This document shows positions 1 through 5,758 of a stretch of DNA of 9,573 nucleotides, in pieces (position 1 is the first letter of the stretch; each line of letters opens with the position of its first letter). The stretch is taken from positions 1-9,573 of the forward strand of contig DUOL01000062.1 of assembly GCA_012838875.1 (NCBI GenBank). Direction: 5' to 3'. The notes below the pieces were generated by a model. It saw nothing but the letters and a program-made list of their open reading frames with translations, searched no databases and was not told where the DNA came from. Made by a program: the position numbers and the translations under genes. Source of the DNA: Bacteroidales bacterium. GTDB taxonomy: Bacteria; Bacteroidota; Bacteroidia; Bacteroidales; WCHB1-69.

Positions 1-26
1 AAAAAGCGACTTTAGAAGCTCTTTTT

Positions 27-105
27 GCCGCCTTGCGTCCCCACGGCTTGTGCCCGCGGACTTGGAACCGGGCGCCGACCCCGAGCGTAGCGAGGGGGCA
101 CGCCC
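27..105. repeat. GC-rich repeat-like intergenic patch with hairpin potential
   Basis: By hand count about 61 of 79 bases are G or C, in sharp contrast to the AT-rich DNA just after it. The right half can fold: GGGCG at 70-74 pairs with CGCCC at 101-105, and CCCC at 79-82 pairs with GGGG at 95-98, around a GAGCGTAGCGAG centre. In translation the centre reads PERSEG or PSVARG on the plus strand and SLRSG or YARG on the minus strand. I recall such strings in short hypothetical proteins that are really translated dispersed repeats. Only one copy is in the window, so calling it a repeat is inference. It has no T-run next to the stem, so it is not a typical terminator. Confidence 0.4.
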
Positions 106-202
106 AAAAGAAAATTAAAATGTAATTTATTATAAATCTAAAATTGAAACTGAAAGAGTTTAATAAAATTGAATAATAGAACTGAAATTTGAGATTTTTC
201 GT

Positions 203-210
203 TATTTTTG
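203..210 (+). promoter_or_regulatory. Candidate Bacteroidota -7 promoter element upstream of trxB
   Basis: TATTTTTG fits the Bacteroidota -7 consensus TAnnTTTG. No TTTG stands at the usual distance (about 19-21 bases) upstream; the nearest one, at 188-191, is too close. If used, transcription would start near 217 and leave a leader of roughly 130 bases before the trxB ATG. A motif this short in AT-rich DNA can arise by chance. Confidence 0.3.
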
Positions 211-345
211 CTGAAAATTTCGAAAAAATGCGTGGGGAGAACGCTAAAATATTTTGGATTTTGAAATGAACAACTTGAGAAAACGGCTGTTTTATAGCAT
301 GCGTGCATTTATTTGAAACCTATTTTATTACCTAAAAAGAGCTTT

Positions 346-1290
346 ATGAAAGAGAATATCAAATGTCTAATTATCGGTTCGGGACCGGCGGGATATACAG
401 CGGCAATTTATGCTGCCAGAGCGAATTTGTCTCCGGTTTTAATCGAGGGAATGTCCCCGGGCGGGCAACTAACCTCAACAACTTTAGTGGAGAATTTTCC
501 CGGCTATACGTTCGGAAAACAAGGTCCGGAAATTATGAATGACTTGCGTATGCAAGCTGAAAGAATGGGTGCCGATATTCGTTCGGGAATGATTACGAAA
601 GTTGATTTCTCTAAACGTCCTTTTACTTGTATTTTGGACGATGAACATGAATTGGTTGCCGAGAGTGTGATTATTTCTACGGGAGCTGTGGCAAAATGGC
701 TGGATATTGAGACGGAACAACAGTTTAAAGGCTACGGTGTTTCAACATGTGCGACCTGCGATGGATTTTTCTATAAAAATAAGACTGTTGCCGTTATCGG
801 CGGCGGAGATGCGGCATTGGAAGAAGCTCTCTACCTAGCGCAGCTATGCCAAAAAGTCTATTTAGTACACCGTAGAGATGAACTCCGTGCTTCTAAAGCA
901 ATGCAAAATAGAGTTTTTGATACTCCTAATATCGAAATAAAATGGAATTGCATAGTTGATGAGATTAGAGGGATTAATGAGCCGATGAACAAACGAGTAA
1001 CATCTATGGTGCTGTACGATAAAATTAAAGACAGTAAAGAAGATATCCCTGTTGACGGTATTTTCATCTCTATTGGGAATACGCCGGCGACTACGCTGTT
1101 TGAGGGGCAAGTTGAACTGGACGAACAAGGTTATATTAAAACGCAACCGGGAACGACAAAAACGAATATTCCGGGCGTGTTTGCGGCAGGGGACGTGCAA
1201 GATACACGTTACCGACAAGCTGTTACAGCAGCAGCATCGGGCTGTATGTCAGCATTGGACGCCGAACGATTTTTAAATCAAATTGAATAA
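346..1290 (+). CDS. trxB: Thioredoxin reductase (NADPH, FAD; low-molecular-weight type)
   Basis: Flavoprotein that passes electrons from NADPH through FAD and a redox-active disulfide to thioredoxin in the cytoplasm. Counting from the ATG at 346, the 314-residue product shows the whole family layout. The N-terminal FAD-binding GSGPAG is at residues 11-16. The inserted NADPH domain carries the catalytic pair CATC (135-138, followed by DG), the nucleotide loop GGGDAA (152-157) and HRR (175-177) for the NADPH phosphate. The C-terminal FAD motif GVFAAGDVQD is at 277-286. The frame extends upstream to a TTG at 313, but that adds 11 residues with no family counterpart, so I prefer the ATG; 314 residues is close to the usual length. 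No thioredoxin gene is adjacent. It converges with the next gene, with only 10 bp between stop codons. All key residues are present. Confidence 0.96.
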   Translation: MKENIKCLIIGSGPAGYTAAIYAARANLSPVLIEGMSPGGQLTSTTLVENFPGYTFGKQGPEIMNDLRMQAERMGADIRSGMITKVDFSKRPFTCILDDEHELVAESVIISTGAVAKWLDIETEQQFKGYGVSTCATCDGFFYKNKTVAVIGGGDAALEEALYLAQLCQKVYLVHRRDELRASKAMQNRVFDTPNIEIKWNCIVDEIRGINEPMNKRVTSMVLYDKIKDSKEDIPVDGIFISIGNTPATTLFEGQVELDEQGYIKTQPGTTKTNIPGVFAAGDVQDTRYRQAVTAAASGCMSALDAERFLNQIE

Positions 1291-1300
1291 CGGCTTTTTT

Positions 1301-2575
1301 CTACAGCGTAAAGAAATGTCGTGAAGCACTGCGGCACCCCGGACGAAAGAAGGAGATGTACTCCACAAATATATCATCAAGAGAAACTAACGGAGCTAAT
1401 CCGAAAAGTTGACTTAATTGGTCAACTTGTTTTAAATTATTATAATTTAACGGAGCATTTCTTATCGGCGTTACCGAACGAGGTATGCGTGTACTGTCGG
1501 TATAAATCCCTCCCACCTCCTCGGGGTACGAAGCGGGCAGCAGCACATCGGCAAATCGGATAGTTTCGTCAACTTCGAACGTTTGTATAACTTTAAAAGG
1601 AATATTTTCAATAAGTTGTAAATCTGACGTTTCTATTTTACTTCGTCCAAAAAGAAATAAATTTTGAAAATGATTCTTTTTTAAATTTTCAAAAACATCT
1701 TGTTCCTCGACACAAACGGTTGTCTGCCAATAATTTTCAGCTAACTCTTTATTTTGTTCGTCCCATTTGTTACCGCCCGGAGCCAAAGATGGGAAAAAGC
1801 CCATATCAAATAATCCTTGTGAGTTATTGTTGGCTTTGAGTCCCAACAATCCGCTTCCCATTCTGGTTTGTATCTCCGTTAACATGGCAAAATTTGTCAT
1901 TTCAGCTATCGCTGCCGATGAAAAGTATTTTTCCTGATAAACTAAAACAGGATTCACTTCCTTGCCAATAAGTTCAATAAATTGAACAACAAGTTGCTCC
2001 GTAGCCTTGGCAAGAAGAAGCAATTGTTGAAAGTTTTCATTTATAACTTTCTCTTTATAATTTAAAAAATTCTTACCGACTCCTTCAATAAATATGCCTT
2101 TAGCTAAATTATTGACCAATAAATAGTGATTTACTGCTCGAAAAAAGTAAAAATAGTCAATAGTAGGCGGAAAGAAAGAATTTAAAAAGGTAGTTGCAAT
2201 TTGATATCTTTCAGCAATATTTTTACTTTTTTGGAACTCTTTATGTTCCGATTGGGCATCGAACGCAAAAAAGAAGATATGCGTTGCAAGGGCTAATTCC
2301 GCGAAAGGGACAATATCATTTTTATCGAAATAAAATTTTTCACCTCTGCCTAAATACTCGAAAGAGGCAAGGGCGTTACTCTTAACGCCGCCTCGGGCTA
2401 ATCGCTGTATCTGGTACAACTCTTCATTGGATAGATTTCCATCGGTTAAGAAAAGAGTCGAGGCGGGCGACTTCTCTTTAACTTTTTGAAAAATATATTG
2501 GAAAACTTCCGAAAACGGAACTTCTACAAACTCATTATTAATTTTACGTAGTGGCTTAAGCAAACGACTTTTCAT
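1301..2575 (-). CDS. Truncated, probably non-catalytic molybdopterin oxidoreductase/NuoG-like protein
   Basis: The 424-residue product resembles the central domains of the molybdopterin oxidoreductase superfamily (formate dehydrogenase alpha, NuoG). It starts with a PLRKINNEFVEVPFSEVFQYI stretch matching the segment that normally follows the N-terminal [4Fe-4S] domain. Further matches are NEELYQIQRLARGG (50-63), GLLGLKANNNSQGLFDMG (242-259) and FADVLLPASYPEEVGG (341-356) followed by an R-x-x-R. Missing are the N-terminal Cys-rich Fe-S domain, the Cys/Sec metal ligand (the equivalent area near 66-78 reads SNALASFEYLGRG) and the C-terminal dinucleotide-binding domain. Only two Cys occur, C288 and C414. 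It is therefore probably structural or electron-transfer related, as NuoG is, or a relic; its role is unknown. A TTG start at 2605 would add 10 Lys/Asn-rich residues and lies beyond the likely transcription start, so I chose the ATG at 2575. Upstream DNA belongs to the divergent agmatinase, so no frameshifted N-terminus is hidden there. Confidence 0.75.
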   Translation of the reverse strand: MKSRLLKPLRKINNEFVEVPFSEVFQYIFQKVKEKSPASTLFLTDGNLSNEELYQIQRLARGGVKSNALASFEYLGRGEKFYFDKNDIVPFAELALATHIFFFAFDAQSEHKEFQKSKNIAERYQIATTFLNSFFPPTIDYFYFFRAVNHYLLVNNLAKGIFIEGVGKNFLNYKEKVINENFQQLLLLAKATEQLVVQFIELIGKEVNPVLVYQEKYFSSAAIAEMTNFAMLTEIQTRMGSGLLGLKANNNSQGLFDMGFFPSLAPGGNKWDEQNKELAENYWQTTVCVEEQDVFENLKKNHFQNLFLFGRSKIETSDLQLIENIPFKVIQTFEVDETIRFADVLLPASYPEEVGGIYTDSTRIPRSVTPIRNAPLNYNNLKQVDQLSQLFGLAPLVSLDDIFVEYISFFRPGCRSASRHFFTL

Positions 2576-2589
2576 AACTTTATTTTTCT

Positions 2590-2597
2590 TATTTTTG
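2590..2597 (+). promoter_or_regulatory. Candidate -7 promoter element for the agmatinase-wlbA pair
   Basis: TATTTTTG matches the Bacteroidota -7 consensus TAnnTTTG and stands 24 bases before the ATG at 2622, giving a leader of about 15-20 bases. No clear TTTG -33 box is seen upstream, where the sequence is already coding for the divergent gene. It also covers the alternative TTG start at 2595, which argues against that start. Confidence 0.45.
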
Positions 2598-2613
2598 TTG
2601 TTCAAATCTTTTA

Positions 2614-2621
2614 CAAAGATA
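2614..2621 (-). promoter_or_regulatory. Candidate -7 promoter element for the molybdopterin-like gene
   Basis: Read on the minus strand, the bases are TATCTTTG, a match to TAnnTTTG. Transcription would start near 2608 and reach the ATG at 2575 after a leader of about 30 bases. It ends immediately before the ATG of the divergent agmatinase gene, so the two promoters share one 46-bp gap. No convincing -33 TTTG is visible. Confidence 0.4.
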
Positions 2622-3482
2622 ATGGAATATTTTTTAGATATGGATAGTAAATTTTCACTTCAAGAGAGTGCAAAATATGTCCTACTTCCTGTTCCCTATG
2701 ATGGCACGAGTACTTTTGTAAAAGGTGCGGACAAAGGACCGCAAGCCATTATCGATGCCTCAGATAGTATAGAACTTTATGATATTCAATTTGATAAAGA
2801 AGTTTATCGCGAAGGTATTTACACGGCGACGCCCATTTCAGAACTTTCTTCGCCTGAAAAAATGATAGAGGAGGTTTATAAACAGGTCAACTATTTTATT
2901 GAAAAAAAGAAAATTATCGGACTTTTAGGCGGCGAACACTCTGTTTCGATTGGTGCCATAAAAGCGATGAGTGAAAAATACTCCAATTTATCGGTTTTGC
3001 AAATTGATGCTCATGCCGATTTACGAGACCACTATCAGGGTTCGCCTTACAACCATGCTTGTGTTATGAGGCGAGCACAAGAATTGGCAAAACGGGTAGT
3101 ACAAGTCGGGATTAGGAATGTATGCTCGGAAGAGAAACCATATATTGTAGAAGAGCATATCTTTTACGCTCACACGCTACGTTTTCGCCCGACATGGATG
3201 AGCGAAGCCGTAGAAAAGCTTACGAATGAAGTTTATCTCACGATTGATTTGGACGGTTTGGACCCCTCTATTTTACCTTCTACGGGCACACCGCTACCGG
3301 GCGGCTTAGGTTGGTACGACTTCATCGATTTTTTAATTTTGGTTTTTAAAAATAAAAAAGTTGTCGGCTTTGATGTGGTGGAATTGTGTCCCAATCCTTA
3401 TGATAAATCGTCTGATGTTTTAGCAGCGGTGTTAACTTATAAGATACTAACCTTATTCTCTTTATATCAACAAAATAGATAA
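2622..3482 (+). CDS. speB: Agmatinase (arginase/ureohydrolase family)
   Basis: Ureohydrolase with a binuclear Mn centre; the likely reaction is agmatine to putrescine plus urea, in polyamine synthesis. From the ATG at 2622 the product has 286 residues, typical for the family. The metal-binding motifs are complete: GGEHS (103-107), DAHADLR (129-135) and DLDGLDPSILPSTGTPLPGG (209-228), with a conserved Glu in FDVVELCP near 254. The N-terminal VPYDGTSTFVKGADKGPQAI (24-43) is also characteristic of agmatinase-like members. A second in-frame ATG at 2640 is possible, and a TTG at 2595 is unlikely because it overlaps the putative promoter. The next gene starts 3 bp after the stop, so the two are probably co-transcribed. 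No arginine decarboxylase gene is nearby. Substrate choice within the family (agmatine, arginine, guanidinobutyrate) is not proved by sequence alone; agmatine is the best guess. Confidence 0.88.
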   Translation: MEYFLDMDSKFSLQESAKYVLLPVPYDGTSTFVKGADKGPQAIIDASDSIELYDIQFDKEVYREGIYTATPISELSSPEKMIEEVYKQVNYFIEKKKIIGLLGGEHSVSIGAIKAMSEKYSNLSVLQIDAHADLRDHYQGSPYNHACVMRRAQELAKRVVQVGIRNVCSEEKPYIVEEHIFYAHTLRFRPTWMSEAVEKLTNEVYLTIDLDGLDPSILPSTGTPLPGGLGWYDFIDFLILVFKNKKVVGFDVVELCPNPYDKSSDVLAAVLTYKILTLFSLYQQNR

Positions 3483-3485
3483 CCA

Positions 3486-4442
3486 ATGAAACAACATAAT
3501 TTTGCATTAATCGGAGCGGCCGGCTATATTGCGCCACGTCATTTTCAGGCAATTAAAGAGACAGGACAACATTTGGTTGCTGTTTTAGATAAATCGGACA
3601 GTGTCGGCGTTCTTGATAGATTTTTCCCTCAAGCGGCACTCTTTTTAGAGCCCGAACGCTTCGACCGACACATCTACAAACTTTACAAAAAAGGAGACAC
3701 CGCCAAGGTGCATTATTTTTCAATTTGCTCTCCCAACTATTTACACGACTCACACATCCGTTTGGCGCTTCGCAACCATGCAAGTGCTATTTGTGAAAAG
3801 CCTGTTGTTTTAAATCCTTGGAATTTAGACGCTCTCGCAGAGATTGAAAAAGAGACCGGACAATCTATTTTCCATATTTTACAACTTCGTCTACACCCTG
3901 CCATTGAGGCACTTAAATCAAAGATTGAGAAAGAGGAGAATAATAAAATTTACGACATTGACCTCACGTACATTACCGGTCGCGGAAAATGGTACCATTA
4001 TTCGTGGAAGGGCGATGAGGCAAAATCGGGAGGGCTTATCTCCAATATTGGAGTTCACTTTTTTGATATGTTAACCTATATTTTCGGAGACGTAAAAGAG
4101 TATCGGGTGCATTATAAAACGGAAAGTGTAGTTTCCGGCTTTTTGCAATTGCAACGGGCACGTGTACGTTGGTTCTTAAGCATTGACGAAAACTTTGTCC
4201 CCGAAGAAGTGCGACTGCAAGGCAAGCGGACTTACCGCTCCATAGAGATTGATAATCAAGAATTTGAGTTCAGCGACGGCTTTACTGATTTACATACTTT
4301 GTCATACGAAAAAATTCTTCAAGGGAAAGGATTTGTTTTAGCAGACGCCTACCCATACGTTGTGCTTTGCCACGAACTCCGAACCGCCCATATTTCACGA
4401 CAAAAAGATATGGAACACCCGTTAATGAAGTTATTATCTTGA
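3486..4442 (+). CDS. wlbA: Gfo/Idh/MocA oxidoreductase, WlbA/WbpB-type UDP-GlcNAcA 3-dehydrogenase
   Basis: NAD-dependent dehydrogenase of the WlbA/WbpB group, which oxidises UDP-N-acetylglucosaminuronic acid at C3 as a step toward UDP-2,3-diacetamido sugars of O-antigens and other surface glycans. The 318-residue product has an N-terminal Rossmann domain with GAAGYIAPRH (10-19), FSICSPNYLHDSHIRLALR (78-96) and the conserved EKP (104-106, Lys105). The C-terminal sheet domain has ITGRGKWYHYSWKGDEAKSG (163-182) and GGLISNIGVHFFD (182-194, His191). RVRWFLSIDE and FSDGFTDLHTLSYEKIL fit this subfamily closely. It starts 3 bp after the agmatinase stop, implying one transcript, although the functions look unrelated. 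The partner genes (aminotransferase, acetyltransferase, epimerase) are not in the window. It ends in tandem stops TGA-TAA. The exact substrate is inferred from family resemblance. Confidence 0.87.
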   Translation: MKQHNFALIGAAGYIAPRHFQAIKETGQHLVAVLDKSDSVGVLDRFFPQAALFLEPERFDRHIYKLYKKGDTAKVHYFSICSPNYLHDSHIRLALRNHASAICEKPVVLNPWNLDALAEIEKETGQSIFHILQLRLHPAIEALKSKIEKEENNKIYDIDLTYITGRGKWYHYSWKGDEAKSGGLISNIGVHFFDMLTYIFGDVKEYRVHYKTESVVSGFLQLQRARVRWFLSIDENFVPEEVRLQGKRTYRSIEIDNQEFEFSDGFTDLHTLSYEKILQGKGFVLADAYPYVVLCHELRTAHISRQKDMEHPLMKLLS

Positions 4443-4529
4443 TAAGATTATGAATAGATTTAAAGAAAAGTGGTCAACTATTTTAAAAACATGAAGTAAA
4501 ACAATAATTAATATTTTAAAATCAACATT

Positions 4530-5735
4530 ATGAAAAAATTATCGCTGTTTCCAATTTTATTATTTTTTATTCTCGTTTATTCCAATTCTCTTTATTCACA
4601 AGAGCAGAGTGAAGAGGGGTATGTTTTTACAACTGTAAAAGAGGTTAAGTACACGTCTGTAAAAAATCAAAATCGTTCCGGCACGTGTTGGAGCTATTCC
4701 GGAATCGGTTTTCTTGAATGTGAACTATTGCGTATGGGAAAAGGGGAATATGATTTAGCTGATATGTGGATAGTAAAGAAAGCATATAGCGACAAAGCCG
4801 ACATATACGTTCGCATGCATGGGAATATGAACTTTGCAGCCGGAGGGGCTTTCGTTGACGTTTTTAATATGATAAGAAAGTATGGAATTATGCCGGAGGA
4901 GGTATTTCCGGGGAATAATTACGGCACGGACCTTCCTGTTCACGGGGAGCTTGATGAAATTTTAAAAGCATACGTAGATGCTGTGATAAAAAATGCAAAC
5001 AAAAAACTGTCAACAGCATGGAAACGAGGCTATGACGCCGTATTAAGTGCATATTTCGGAGACGACCCCGAAAAATTCAATTACCAAGGGAAAGAGTACA
5101 CGCCTACTACTTTTGCTCAGTCATTAGGTTTAAACATGGACGATTATGTGAGCATTACCTCTTTTACGCACCACCCTTTTTACACAAAATTTGCTATAGA
5201 AATCCCTGACAATTGGGCAATGGAGGAATCTTACAACGTTCCGTTAAATGAATTGTTAGCTATTATGAATAACGCTATTGATAACGGCTACAGTATTGCA
5301 TGGGGAAGCGATGTGAGCCATAAAGGCTTTAATTGGAAAAAAGGAGTTGCCATAATCCCTGAAAAAGATTTTGAATCTACCGAAGGGTCAGACCGTGCCC
5401 GCTGGGAAAAATTATCGCAAAATGAAAAAGATAAAGAGCTTTACTCGTTTGACAAACCCGGCAAAGAAGCCACGATTACCCAAGAGATGCGTCAACAAGC
5501 TTTTGACGATTACACAACAACAGACGACCACGGCATGGTCATCGTTGGGAAAGCAAAAGACCAAAATGGCACCCCCTATTTTATTGTAAAAAATTCATGG
5601 GGCGTTGATAACCGCAATCCTTACGAAGGTTTTTTCTACGTTTCGGAACCTTTTGTGGAAATGCAAACAATGAACATTATTGTGCATAAAAATGCAATTC
5701 CAAAAAATATTTTACAAAAATTGAATATAAAATAA
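4530..5735 (+). CDS. Secreted C1 peptidase, PepC/bleomycin hydrolase type
   Basis: Papain-fold cysteine peptidase resembling aminopeptidase C/bleomycin hydrolase (family C1B). The 401-residue product begins with a signal peptide: MKK, a hydrophobic core (about residues 5-20), then LYS|QEQ with likely cleavage before Gln24, a common Bacteroidota pattern. The catalytic set is present: Gln47 and Cys53 in KNQNRSGTCWSYSG, His334 in TDDHGMVIVG and Asn355 in VKNSWG. SITSFTHHPFYTKF (208-221) and IPDNW (225-229) are hallmarks of PepC-like enzymes. Classical PepC/BLH is cytoplasmic and about 450 residues, so a shorter exported form probably works in the periplasm or outside on peptides. There is no lipobox Cys and no C-terminal sorting domain. 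An 87-bp gap precedes it, without a clear promoter or Shine-Dalgarno site. It is followed after 23 bp by the dehydratase gene. Confidence 0.92.
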   Translation: MKKLSLFPILLFFILVYSNSLYSQEQSEEGYVFTTVKEVKYTSVKNQNRSGTCWSYSGIGFLECELLRMGKGEYDLADMWIVKKAYSDKADIYVRMHGNMNFAAGGAFVDVFNMIRKYGIMPEEVFPGNNYGTDLPVHGELDEILKAYVDAVIKNANKKLSTAWKRGYDAVLSAYFGDDPEKFNYQGKEYTPTTFAQSLGLNMDDYVSITSFTHHPFYTKFAIEIPDNWAMEESYNVPLNELLAIMNNAIDNGYSIAWGSDVSHKGFNWKKGVAIIPEKDFESTEGSDRARWEKLSQNEKDKELYSFDKPGKEATITQEMRQQAFDDYTTTDDHGMVIVGKAKDQNGTPYFIVKNSWGVDNRNPYEGFFYVSEPFVEMQTMNIIVHKNAIPKNILQKLNIK

Positions 5736-5758
5736 ATCATTAAAAAAATATAGTAAAC

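Larger units (their letters stand above)
1..345. other. Gene-free left edge: GC-rich patch followed by AT-rich leader
   Basis: No convincing protein gene lies here. The first ~115 bases are GC-rich and stay open in several frames on both strands, as expected from base composition rather than coding. From about 116 the sequence becomes strongly AT-rich and reads like a promoter and leader for trxB. Two tiny frames, ATG at 228 (13 codons) and ATG at 266 (16 codons), have no features of real genes. The 3' end of a gene lying to the left could fall in the first ~120 bases, but I recognise no protein there. Confidence 0.6.

Noticed and set aside
2..118. Open frame through the GC-rich patch, possible C-terminus of an upstream gene
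   Set aside because: Other frames on both strands are also open, because GC-rich DNA has few stops, and the translation contains repeat-like strings rather than a recognisable domain.
1321..1563. 80-codon plus-strand frame opposite the molybdopterin-like gene
   Set aside because: Starts with GTG and has no recognisable motif; the minus-strand frame is long and matches a known fold.
4433..4446. Small dyad TTATC-TT-GATAA at the wlbA stop as a terminator
   Set aside because: The stem has only five mostly A-T pairs with a two-base loop and no T-run.
4450..4494. 14-codon frame MNRFKEKWSTILKT in the gap before the secreted peptidase
   Set aside because: It is too short and has no promoter or ribosome site. 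The start faintly recalls small Bacteroidota membrane proteins beginning with a KxKW stretch, but nothing after it supports a gene.
4443..4529. TAGATTTA as a -7 promoter element for the secreted peptidase
   Set aside because: It misses the final G of TAnnTTTG and has no paired -33 box; the match is too weak to list as a feature.
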